In this document: piece by piece, positions 55,000 to 64,000 of the stretch
Layout: every line of letters begins with the position of its first letter
Position numbering within the stretch: the stretch's first letter is position 1
Origin: Craspedostauros australis
Lineage: Eukaryota; Bacillariophyta; Bacillariophyceae; Mastogloiales; Achnanthaceae
Length of the DNA stretch: 64,000 nucleotides
Reading direction: 5' to 3'
NCBI GenBank assembly: GCA_026770025.1
Contig: JAMXDE010000008.1
Coordinates: forward strand, 62,001-126,000
Made by a program: the position numbers and the translations under genes
Notes under the pieces: model-generated
The model's database searches: none
Told to the model about the DNA's origin: nothing
The model's input: the letters and a program-made list of their open reading frames with translations, nothing else

Positions 55000-56334
55000 A
55001 TGACGACCTGCAGCGAGAAGCAGCACAGCCGATGTCGGCAGCACAAACGGCAGAGAGCGGGGACCTTGATCATGTTCAACGTCCTCTTCCTGCTGGCGTG
55101 CCAAACAACAGCATTCACGCCGGCCACACGGCACCAACTTCAGCTAGCTTCTTTTCGGCGATCGTCGCTCCGCAGCAGTCGAAGTCCCAGCACCAGCAGC
55201 GGCAATCAGAACAGCAAAGATGATGATGAGGACGATGCCTTCATTGATGCCGACTTTGAGCGCGTCATTCAACAGGAGAATGGCAACATGATCGACGATG
55301 AGGACGGCGACTTCGACTACGATGACGACCTGGATACCTGGAAGTCGCCGTACCAACCCAAGCCGCCCAAGACGCTCATCGATATGTCCCTCGAGGCATC
55401 CAAGGAATGGGCCGAAACGCGCGTCCCCTTCTGCCGCAACGACGAGTACATCGACTGCAAGCTGGCCTTCACGTCCACGATCGACAACCAGCTCTACGGC
55501 ATCGCCGTGCCCTTCGATGATGCCGTCGCCATCGTCTTTGAGGAGCGCGATAAGAAGGACCCCAACAAGGTCACCATCAACTACATCGATCCCGATCAGA
55601 TCTCCAGCGCCGAGACCATCGAGGAGAACCTGGAGCTCATGGAGATCATGGCGGCGCAGGTGCAGGAGCAGCTCGGCAAGAAGTACTTTCTGCGCAAGAC
55701 CCCCAAGGTCCTCACCATCTCGGGCGGCCTCAAGAAATTGACGGACAACTGGGAGACCACCCTGCTGCCGGAACCGATCGGGATGGAGAAGCTCCTGGAG
55801 GAGGTCGGCGACGAGCTCGGCGAGAGCTTCGGAAAGAGCGTCGACATGGATGATGAGGTCAACGAGTTTTTGGACTTCATGAGGGGCGAGCTGGGAGAGA
55901 GGGACGTGGAGCAGATCATGAACGACGATCCCAGCGATCTGGATCAAGAATGGGAGGACCTGTTCACGGTACCTGGATTCGGGACCGAAAAGGACGATAA
56001 GGATGCAATGGACAACATCATAAATGAGATGGTGCAAGATGCCGACGAGGAAACCAGGAAGACGCCCACCAAATACTTGACCATGAGCGACGGCGTTGCT
56101 GCTCTCAAACTCATTTCGTACCGATTCACCAAGAGCGGCAACGCCTACACTCTCGCCAAGTTCATGAAGCCGTTCACAGTCATAGGGCGGTACATGCCAG
56201 CGACCATGAGGGGTGGTGAAGCCAAGGAGATGCTGCGCTTCGAGCTCCTCACCAAGGAAGAAGAAGAGATCGTGGTCCCCAAGCTCGACAAAGTGTGCCG
56301 CGATGATCTGGAGAAGGCTGGATTTAAACTGTAG
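55000..56334 (+). CDS. plastid-targeted DUF3727 protein
   Basis: 444 residues, intronless, start AACAACATG. The N-terminus has the two-part presequence of complex red plastids: a hydrophobic signal peptide (TLIMFNVLFLLACQTTA) ending before Phe in TTA|FTPATR, followed by a Ser/Arg-rich transit-like stretch. An acidic spacer follows (about 65-110). From about 140 the protein resembles DUF3727 proteins of plants and cyanobacteria: YIDCKLAFTSTIDNQLYGIAV, FDDAVAIVFEE, and at the end LLTKEEEEIVVPKLDKV. The middle (about 215-330) is an acidic insertion. Likely soluble in the plastid stroma; molecular function unknown for the family. Confidence 0.85.
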   Translation: MTTCSEKQHSRCRQHKRQRAGTLIMFNVLFLLACQTTAFTPATRHQLQLASFRRSSLRSSRSPSTSSGNQNSKDDDEDDAFIDADFERVIQQENGNMIDDEDGDFDYDDDLDTWKSPYQPKPPKTLIDMSLEASKEWAETRVPFCRNDEYIDCKLAFTSTIDNQLYGIAVPFDDAVAIVFEERDKKDPNKVTINYIDPDQISSAETIEENLELMEIMAAQVQEQLGKKYFLRKTPKVLTISGGLKKLTDNWETTLLPEPIGMEKLLEEVGDELGESFGKSVDMDDEVNEFLDFMRGELGERDVEQIMNDDPSDLDQEWEDLFTVPGFGTEKDDKDAMDNIINEMVQDADEETRKTPTKYLTMSDGVAALKLISYRFTKSGNAYTLAKFMKPFTVIGRYMPATMRGGEAKEMLRFELLTKEEEEIVVPKLDKVCRDDLEKAGFKL

Positions 56335-56903
56335 GTGGACACGAGAGCAATATCGTATCGTATCGTATCGTTTCGGTTCATGTCGTTGGCAGATGTGCTG
56401 AGAAGAAACTGTTGGGCTGGCGATGCAGGCATTCGTTTCACCAGCAAATTGATGAGGCCAAGGCGCTCTGAGGATGCCCACGCACCAAAGGCGAACGCGA
56501 TGCAATCCAATACAAACGCAACGTCAAGGACATGCGAGTCAGAAATGAGAAGGAATACGACGCCAAACACTCCAAAGAAGCCACAATTCCACGTCTCGAG
56601 CTGTAGTATTGGTAATTCGAATAGAGATATCGACTGGTGAACTTTCTATACTCGCTAAGATCGTTACCCCAGCAACACTCTCGTGATCTGAAGTGTTCGC
56701 AGCCTTGAACGCATACGCATACGCATACGCATACGCACACTCTTTGTACATGCGTCTGCAAGGAGGCAACGAATACAATAATGAGGGAACTGGAGTCGAT
56801 CCATGTCCTGATTTAGACCATAATACTCGTAGCATGCTCTTCCAGGGTGCTCTGTGTTATCGAATCCTCTCTCGACATGGATCATTTCGATTGCATTGCA
56901 TCT
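56335..56903. other. region between convergent genes
   Basis: Holds the 3' flanks of two convergent genes, short CGTAT repeats near 56353-56372 and the GCATAC hexamer tract at 56710-56736. No gene. Confidence 0.5.
56710..56736. repeat. (GCATAC)n hexamer microsatellite
   Basis: About four and a half perfect GCATAC units between convergent 3' ends. Confidence 0.9.
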
Positions 56904-59305
56904 CTACATGTCCAGATGCTCATGCCATTCCTGCACCAGCTCCAACCCCTTGTCGTCTTCCATGCCTTGCCATTTGATCAATTGCTGCGTCTCCGCCTTG
57001 CGCTTGATGCGGTACAGCACGGCGCTCAGCACCATCATCAGCCCGATGAAGCCAAGGCCCGTGATCTGATGACCGTACATGAGACAGCTCAGTGCGATGC
57101 TGAGCAATATCCTCGTCGTCATGATGAGCGTGAAGACGACAGCGCCGAAGTTCTTGATGGTGTAAAAGATGAGCAGCTGGCCGATCGTGGAGCAGATGGA
57201 GAACATGAAGAAGTGGAGGTGGATCTCGGAGTGCGCGTAGACGAAGTTGAGCGCCGGCGTGAGTTCGTTGGTGTGCACCAAGGTGATGGCGCTTAGCGCA
57301 GTGGAGAAGGCGGACGTGGCGAACATGAGCTCCACCATGCTGAGATCGGCGTGCCGCTGGAACATGCGCGATTGGAATTGGGACGTGAAGGAATCGAAGA
57401 AGAGGAACAGGAAGAGCAGCATGACGCCCGTCCACGCGGCGCTGGGCTCCGCCCCGTTCGTCATCGCTTGCAAGTTCAGTTCATCCGTGCTGGACATGAA
57501 CATGGTGATTCCCACACCGATCATCACCGCTACGTAGTAATCATACGGTGGATCTGCACATCGTGTTGGTTGGTTCGTTCGTTCGTCCGTTGCGTGATGC
57601 AAAGAGGTCAAGTTGAATGAATGTCTCAGTGTGTGAGAATGAAGACAGCAGCATCCTCCTTCATCATGTGAGCCGCAGCGGTCTCCCCGATACATTCATG
57701 CGTCTCCACATCCACATTCACTTGCCCATGCCATCGTGTTCGCGTATTTGCGCGCGCACAACTGATTCAATCGAAACACCATGACCTGCAACAACAACGA
57801 TCATGAGAACCACGATGAACATCCCACTCACAAGTCTTGTTGCCGAGAATCTTGCCCATCGCCATGACGGGGGCGAGCTTGAAGCTCTTGAAGAGCGTGG
57901 TGGCTGGGAAGCTGACGTATCGCAAGGCCTCGTACTGGCACCAGCTGCTGAGCATGTTGGAGATGGAGGGGAAGGAGTACTCGTAGATGACGGTGGTCTT
58001 GGACATGCGCGGCTTGAGGTAGAAGAGGAGGAAGCCGGACATGATGAGGGTCCAGAATCGGTTGGTGAAGACGAGCGCGTAGCTGTAGGTGAAGTAGTCG
58101 CCCGTGTAACGCGGGTATCGTCGCGTCAGCATGCGTTCCTGCAGGACGCCCCATGCAACGAAGGTGACGTTGAGCATGAAGCTGCAAAAGAGCAAGCGCT
58201 GCACGACCTGCGCCTTGGAGAGGCGATCCTGATCGAACTCCAAGAACTGCGGTTTGTATCCCTTGCGCTTCCTCGATGCTCGTTTGGTGTTCCTGCTGGT
58301 CGCCATCGTTCCTGAAGTTGCTGTCGCTGCTGCAGTGTTGGGCATCGCCAATGGATCGATGTGCTGGGTCTGCTCATGACCTCCCAAGAAGAGCAGATCC
58401 GCATCGTTGTTGTTGCTATTGGCTTGAATGTCGACGTCACCATCATCGTCGTCGTCGTCGTCATAGAAGAGCCCACGCTTGCCGTTATCTGCAAAGTCAT
58501 CAAGATCATCCCCGCTATCCAACACTTCCAACTCATCGCCGCCGTCGTCGTCATCATCATCATCATCGTATTCTTCCTCATCGATATCATAGAACTCCTC
58601 GTCGCTCGTTTCTTCGCCTGCCTTCAGTTGGATGTCACTGCGTCGGAAGGAGTAGCTGCGGGGAGTGCCACGCGTTCGGTCCAAGGAATCCGGAAAGTAG
58701 ATCTTGGCAACGAAGGTGGTGATGATGACCATCACGACGTCTGCGAGTGGAGAAGAGATTTGGAACGCAAAACATATGGCAAGTATGGATGAGTACGGAT
58801 GAAGCATGGGCAGAATCATCTCAAGGGTGAGCGGTGGTGTTTGAAAAAAGAACAACAGACCATGGACCTTTGCTTATGCATGGACAGACACGAATAAATA
58901 TATGCATGAATAGGCGCATGTAATTCATTCATTGACTCCTTGCCTCCTTTCCTTCTGCACATCATCGCCACAAACGAAACATAATGTTATTGACAGGTGT
59001 CATCACATGATAGTACCCCCACATCATAGTAGTAGCACCCCACGATGCCAATACTCACACAACAAAAAGTTGGTCGCCAAGAGATAGAGCTCCGCCTCGG
59101 CCGATTTGGAAAGGAAGGGCCGATTGGAGGTTGAAGATGCCATGCCGCCGCTGTCCGCAACGCCGTCCATCCCTGCAGCATACTCGTGCATGTGCGCGCT
59201 GGAAACGGGCTGTTCCAGATTGACAAAGTCATCGTCGCCCGCGACAGCCGCCAGCGATCGCGACAGGATGTCGTGCGTGGTCGTTGCCAGATCGGTGAAG
59301 TCCAT
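56904..59305 (-). CDS. nucleotide-sugar-type transporter, SLC35B/PAPS-transporter-like, three exons
   Basis: Exons 59305-59059, 58740-57832 and 57553-56904. Introns of 318 and 278 bp both start GTGAGT and end GCAG, both phase 1, giving joins NFLL-YVVMVII and GNKT-YPPYDYY; 601 residues. The start follows an ACACGACACAGACAC leader. Residues 1-75 are hydrophilic, then one hydrophobic helix spans the first join. About 115-250 is a long, very acidic loop with two Asp runs. From about 255 the UAA/SLC35B fold follows: FVAWGVLQERML, the signature block SSWCQYEALRYVSFPATTLFKS with KLAPVMAMGKIL, then further membrane helices. It best resembles Golgi PAPS transporters (SLC35B2/3), which supply sulfate donor for polysaccharide and protein sulfation. 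The acidic insert is unusual. Substrate not proven. Confidence 0.88.
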
Positions 59306-60211
59306 CGTCGTGTGTCTGTGTCGTGTGTCTGTATAGTATTGTTCGAATGGGATCGAATTGAGTTCAACACCGTCAGAATGAAAGGGTGCGATGAATGATG
59401 GGATGGATGATGAGATGAATGATGGGATCAAGTCACGCAACGGTCATCAGGGTCTTCCACTTGCTTTCTTTCTTGAGTACTTTCTTCACTCAGCCTGGTT
59501 GGATGAGGATTCGATCAACTTAGATGCGTCGGAGGCAGAGGATGTCGCAACGCCAATGAATAGCAGCAGAGCGTGCTCTACTCTACTCTACTCTACTCTA
59601 CTCTACTCTACTCTACTTGCATGGATACGCATGCAGATGTGTTCCTCCCTTTGAATGGATGCGATACTGCCTCTCTGTTGCCAATGAAGATGCTGCCGTT
59701 TGCTTTCGGTTGAACATGAACAACCACCACTTTTCTCGTGTGCGCGGTTCTCTCTCTTTTCCGCTTTCGCGACCGTTTGGTGGGAGAAATGTCCACAATG
59801 TGATTGACCCATCCGAACACAATGACTACAGTTTTGGTCTTGGTCAGATCAGTCGACAACGCTCAACGAACCATCTCTGACGAAGGACCTACGTTGTGCG
59901 TGTCATTCAATCACAACACCAAGACGTAGTACGCTTTCTTGCTGACTTCTGCAAAGAGGACGACCTATCATGTACTATTATACCTTCCAACTCCATGTCT
60001 TCATGGAGATTCTTGCATTGATCCTAACGAGTCGACTCCAATGATCAACAACAGGCTCACTGGTTGACGGAGTGCTACCTTGAAAATCATGACATAGAAT
60101 TACATGTTACTTGTTAGGTTTCTTTGGCGTGTGCATTTGCTTCATGGGAAGGAGGCTCTCGTATCTAACTCAGTGGGCGGGAGGGCGCTGCTGTTGGAAC
60201 ACGATGCCACC
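59306..60211. other. intergenic, promoter side of the transporter gene
   Basis: Contains the leader and promoter of the transporter (minus strand), the CTCTA pentamer tract and the 3' flank of the next minus-strand gene. No additional gene. Confidence 0.45.
59575..59617. repeat. (CTCTA)n pentamer microsatellite
   Basis: About eight perfect units of the same pentamer as at 24446-24502, here 270-310 bases upstream of the transporter ATG and on the opposite strand relative to the gene. Confidence 0.95.
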
Positions 60212-62755
60212 CTACTTCTCCTCTTCCTTCACAGTCTGCAAGGTCTCCTCTGACTGTTGCTGCTGGTCTTCCTGCTTGGCGGCATCGTTGGCGGCCTCGT
60301 CGTTCACGAAGTTGCCAGAGATCTTCTCACCTGTCTTCGTGTGGAGGGTTCCGGTGCCCTGCATCTTTCCGTCGTCGAACATACCTGCGTACATACCGCC
60401 AGAGACGAACTTGGCGATTCCCATTCCGTGCGCGACCAGTCGGCCGTCTCCGACCGAGCTTGGGCGCACCTGACCTGTGTAACTGGCGTCCTCGCCACGC
60501 AGGGTGATGGAGAAATTGCGAACGCGTTGGACGGACGCCAATTTCACCTTGATGGGTCCTGATGGGAGTTGGGTGGTCGCGGCAAGGGTTGCGGGAGCCG
60601 GCTCAGTCTTTTCATCTTCCTTGGAGTCTTCCTTCTTGGCATCGTCCACGACTGTTGCCTCTGTGGTCTCCGCTTCGGCCACAGCAGCTTTGGCTGTCTC
60701 AACTTCTTGCTTGGCTTCTGTCGCCTCAGCCGTTTGGGCGGTTTGTTCCTTGACGTCTCCTTCCTTCTCCTTGTCGCCAGTGACCGCTACCTCCATGGTT
60801 TTCACTTCCGCTTCGACCTCTACCACCTTGGCTTTTTCTTGCTCGCCAATGCTCACAACGATTTCCATCTCACCATCGCCCTCGCCAACCGTGGTGCAGG
60901 TGAGCTCCACAGCCTCGACTGTCTCGAATTGCTCCTCTTCGGCTCCAGCAGCTCCCTTGGTCTCTGGTTGGGCCAATTGCTCGTCATCCGATGCGGCTTC
61001 GACGGTTTCGAATTGCTCTTCGTCGCTCTCTGGCTTGTCGGTCGACTTGGCTGTCTCAGCCACGGCATCGGTCATGGCGACAGCTTCATCGCTCTTGATC
61101 TCGGCGGCAGCGCCGTCGGTGACAGGATCAGCTGCCTTGTCGTTGGCCTTCTCCTCGACCTTGCTCTCTGACTCTGTCACTTCGATTCCGGCTTCAGCGA
61201 TGGTGTCCTCGCTCTTGACTGCAACGACTGCGGCAGAGTTGTCCTCAAGCTGACTTTCGGTCTTGGTCACTTCGATTCCGGCTTCAACGATGGTGTCCTC
61301 GCTCTTGACTGCGACGACGGCGGCAGAGTTGTCCTCAAGCTGGCTTTCGGTCTTGATCTCGACGGCAGCGCCATCGGTGACAGGATCAGCTGCCTTGCCG
61401 TTGGCCTTCTCCTCGACCTTGCTCTCTGATTCTGTCACTTCGATTCCGGCTTCAGCGATGGTGTCCTCGCTCTTAACTGCAACGATAGCAGCAGCATCGG
61501 CGACAGGGGCGGCCTCTTCCTTCTTGACCTCCACGACAGCATCGATCGTGGCAGGAACAGCAGGCTTGGTGTCATCCACGGAAGGAGGGGTGGACTTGTC
61601 GGTCGGCTCGCCAGCTGGTTTGTCAGCTTCAGTGACAGGAGTGGCAGACTTATCGGTAGACGCCTCTTCCTCCTTCTTCTGTTCCGCTTCTTCCTTGGTG
61701 ACCGTCGCCTGCTCGTCAACCTTTGCCTCAGCCGCGACATCGACGTAGTCCTTCGCAACATCCGAGTCTTCGTCCTCTCTGATGTCGTCTTCCGGAACAG
61801 GCCTAGCGTTGTGAGCATCGGGATCTGGCCGCTTGCGTCCCTGTTGCTCCAAGAGCGCGGTGGGGTTGTCGGAGGTGGAGTCGTACATGACATCGGCGAT
61901 GCCGCAACCCCAGAACCATCCTGATTTCTCACCCGGGTTGGGCTTAACGAGCTGTGTCTCTTTCGATCGAGGTCGCTCCTCCATTTCGGCTTCGGGCATG
62001 GAGATTCGTGCGGGCTCTTCGGCTGGCTCCGACGCAACGACGACAGCCTCGTCCTCTTCACCGGCAGCCTTAGCCTCCTCAGTGGGCTGGACAGGCTCTG
62101 GTTCTGCCTGCTTAGCGCTCTTGGCTGGCTCAACGGCCGGATCAGGAGCACCAACCTCTCCAGCAGGATCGGCAGATGGTGCAGGCTTGGCGACTGGCTC
62201 CTTCTCGGCCGGATCGATGCTCTTGAGTTGCACCACAGGAGCTTCGCCAGACTCCATGAGCGCGCTGGTGCAGGTCCGCAGATCATCGACTTCGCTCTTG
62301 AGCTTCTGGATGAGCCGGGCCTGATCCACGAGCAGACGCTCACGGATGCGATCGCTCTCGAGCTGCTTCTCCTTGCGCCGCACCTGCTCCATGTCGACGC
62401 CGGCGATGAACTCCTTGGGCTCGGGTGGCGCCACGTCGGCATCCGACGCATCGGGGTCCAAGCGCTGCGACGCAACGTGCTGCATGCGGCGGTTGGACGG
62501 CGGATCGCTGGTTCGGTTCTGGCGGTTGATGGAGTCCTGCAGGTAGCTCGTCGGCGAGGTCGGTTTGGATGCGGCGGCGGCGACGGCAGCGGAAGGATCC
62601 TTCAACCGCTCGACGCGTTCGAGGATGGAGAGGCTGTTGAGGTGGGACATGTTGTCGCCGGTGTTGCTGGTCTGATCAGCGTTCTGCGGAGATTCGGTCG
62701 CCTGAGGATCGTTCGTTGGTGTTGCGAAGAACGGGGTCAACGGAACGGCCAACAT
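60212..62755 (-). CDS. acidic Glu/Val/Ala-rich protein with C-terminal MORN repeats
   Basis: 847 residues, intronless; ATG after a CAACAGCAA leader. Residues about 35-150 include a likely coiled coil (MEQVRRKEKQLESDRIRERL). Residues about 170-740 are low-complexity Glu/Ala/Val/Lys sequence. At about 415-560 a motif around VVAVKSEDTIAEAGIEVTES recurs three times with partial copies of KVEEKANGKAADPVTDGAA, a tandem duplication. Near 755-815 two MORN-like units appear (YTGQVRPSS, YAGMFDDGKMQGTGTLHTK). No signal peptide or membrane segment. MORN units often bind membranes or act as assembly scaffolds; the acidic body suggests a flexible structural protein. Specific role unknown. Confidence 0.8.
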   Translation of the reverse strand: MLAVPLTPFFATPTNDPQATESPQNADQTSNTGDNMSHLNSLSILERVERLKDPSAAVAAAASKPTSPTSYLQDSINRQNRTSDPPSNRRMQHVASQRLDPDASDADVAPPEPKEFIAGVDMEQVRRKEKQLESDRIRERLLVDQARLIQKLKSEVDDLRTCTSALMESGEAPVVQLKSIDPAEKEPVAKPAPSADPAGEVGAPDPAVEPAKSAKQAEPEPVQPTEEAKAAGEEDEAVVVASEPAEEPARISMPEAEMEERPRSKETQLVKPNPGEKSGWFWGCGIADVMYDSTSDNPTALLEQQGRKRPDPDAHNARPVPEDDIREDEDSDVAKDYVDVAAEAKVDEQATVTKEEAEQKKEEEASTDKSATPVTEADKPAGEPTDKSTPPSVDDTKPAVPATIDAVVEVKKEEAAPVADAAAIVAVKSEDTIAEAGIEVTESESKVEEKANGKAADPVTDGAAVEIKTESQLEDNSAAVVAVKSEDTIVEAGIEVTKTESQLEDNSAAVVAVKSEDTIAEAGIEVTESESKVEEKANDKAADPVTDGAAAEIKSDEAVAMTDAVAETAKSTDKPESDEEQFETVEAASDDEQLAQPETKGAAGAEEEQFETVEAVELTCTTVGEGDGEMEIVVSIGEQEKAKVVEVEAEVKTMEVAVTGDKEKEGDVKEQTAQTAEATEAKQEVETAKAAVAEAETTEATVVDDAKKEDSKEDEKTEPAPATLAATTQLPSGPIKVKLASVQRVRNFSITLRGEDASYTGQVRPSSVGDGRLVAHGMGIAKFVSGGMYAGMFDDGKMQGTGTLHTKTGEKISGNFVNDEAANDAAKQEDQQQQSEETLQTVKEEEK

Positions 62756-63435
62756 TGCAAGTTTGCTTCTGCTTCTGATTGCTGTTGCTGTTGCCGTTGG
62801 TTTGAGGCTGCGCTTGATCTTTGACTGTTGTCTGTCTGTTTCTGTTCTTTTGCACCTCTCGTCTGCGGCAACGTGTACGATCTGCTAATACGAATGCGTG
62901 ATGGATGTCTTCACTGCGAGTGGAGTCGACTGAAAAAGTGTGGAGTACGGTTATGATGCGAGATAATTGTGTGCGCAAGGCGCGGAGCAACAACGTGTGT
63001 TCAGCATCTTCTGCGAAGGAAGGCATCATCAAAGTCTTTACGTTGCGTTGGTGGGAGGTGATGATGTCTCGGTTCTGTATCGGAAAGTCAACGGTCCGAT
63101 GACCGGCTTGCGCCACTCAACCGAATTCTTCGCTAAGTAATCGCTGCGCAGGTCCTGTCGTGGGGAGCGATGCGAAAATTTTGACGTCTATGTGCATTGG
63201 CTACGTCGACTGCGAAAATGACATCTCACAAAACCGCAAGAACAAACGCAACGGCTTCGTGTGACACTAAAAATTACGAGCTCGATTGGGATCGGAGCAC
63301 CTGCGACGGTCGAATTTCAGCACGCAGCCGTGTCAGCATCAAGCGAACGCAAACGTGCGGCTATGGTACGAATATAGAGCAGAGTTGAGCTGAGTGGTGG
63401 ACGACTACTCGACGGATGAAGACCCCATCTTGTGT
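62756..63435. other. upstream region of the MORN gene
   Basis: The first 110 bases, read on the minus strand, form a CAA/CAGCAA-rich leader. No other gene recognised up to the dispersed repeat. Confidence 0.4.
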
Positions 63436-64000
63436 CCTATCAACCCCCATTCAGGGTCTGCACGTACGATTCTGAGGATTTGACATAGTAAAACGTGACA
63501 TTACTAGACAACGATACGGCATGTTGTCCATTCGGGTTAGATCTATTTAGCTAGCTTCTAAGACACAACTGCCTGGCTGGCTTTTCCTCCCGCGGACGAA
63601 AATGATGACGTCACGGACGGTCGACGTCAGACTGCGATTGTATCCAACGGTGTGGATGGTGGTGTCGTGGCGGATTTGGCATCGCGTTGATTCCTCACGT
63701 TGTTGGTGATTTGGCTCGGTTGGGTGTTTCCTCCTTTGTGCGTGTTGTGTCGAACAGCACAGCGTTGGTAGTGGCATCCCTGTGCATCCACGGCAACAAG
63801 GACACTTGCGAATGCTACACAACACAACGTCATGTAATGGAGCACAGTGACTTATCCAATGGTATGCAAAATATGGTAGAATGTAACATTATTTCACACT
63901 AAGCTTAGTTGTTCATACAAAGTCCTGCGCAACCTGCTTTGCTCCCCTTGGACATGGCATGCCGAGGTCTTCTGTTGAGCTGTTGGCATGGTGCGGAAAG
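63436..64000 (+). repeat. dispersed repeat family 2, copy b (cut by window edge)
   Basis: Second copy of 13821-14371, same orientation, running to the end of the window. The TGACGTCA palindrome and the last 90 bases are conserved almost unchanged; the middle around 63840-63900 is diverged. Not preceded by family 1 here. Confidence 0.75.

Overview
This window is nuclear DNA from a eukaryote, most likely a diatom or a close stramenopile relative. The genes are long and mostly intronless, and where introns occur they are short GT-AG introns. One protein has a bipartite plastid presequence with Phe at +1 (55000-56334). One heat-shock-factor protein has the late DNA-binding domain and C-terminal tail that I associate with diatom HSFs. 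Several secreted proteins carry Pro-Thr linkers and Cys repeats, and one has a silaffin-like lysine lattice. The organism call is inference; no rRNA or organelle marker is present to confirm it. || Layout. 0.6-2.7 kb: an intact three-domain protein (cobalamin-binding-like, DUF5522, PP-loop ATPase). 2.8-10.5 kb: two secreted PT/Cys-repeat proteins on the minus strand, the first with two frame breaks, flanking a dead peroxiredoxin-like gene. 11.6-13.3 kb: an MFS transporter divergent from the silaffin-like gene. 13.6-14.4 kb: dispersed repeats that recur at 30.7 kb and at the right edge. 17.2-22.2 kb: a Harbinger-type transposase with an intact DDE triad, divergent from a three-exon accessory-like gene, with two copies of a 21-bp minisatellite between them. 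24.7-30.4 kb: a secreted 1886-residue protein with about 42 DUF4215-type Cys units, including six exact-length 195-bp dimers. 30.4-40.6 kb: gene-poor and repeat-rich, with a tRNA-like gene, a low-confidence two-exon gene and a retrotransposon primer-binding site. 40.7-42.0 kb: the HSF. 42-52.8 kb: nearly 11 kb in which I recognise no gene. 52.8-62.8 kb: an ankyrin protein, a plastid DUF3727 protein, a PAPS-transporter-like SLC35B member (three exons) and an acidic MORN protein. || How the genes relate. There is no operon logic. The common theme is secretion and surface or wall material: three large secreted Cys-repeat proteins, one with silica-type lysine spacing, plus a Golgi-type nucleotide-sulfate transporter. 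Several host genes, and both transposon genes, share an unstructured leader rich in CAA/CAAC before the ATG, which I used to choose starts. The frame breaks in two neighbouring minus-strand genes fall at or beside short homopolymers, so either decay or assembly error is possible there.
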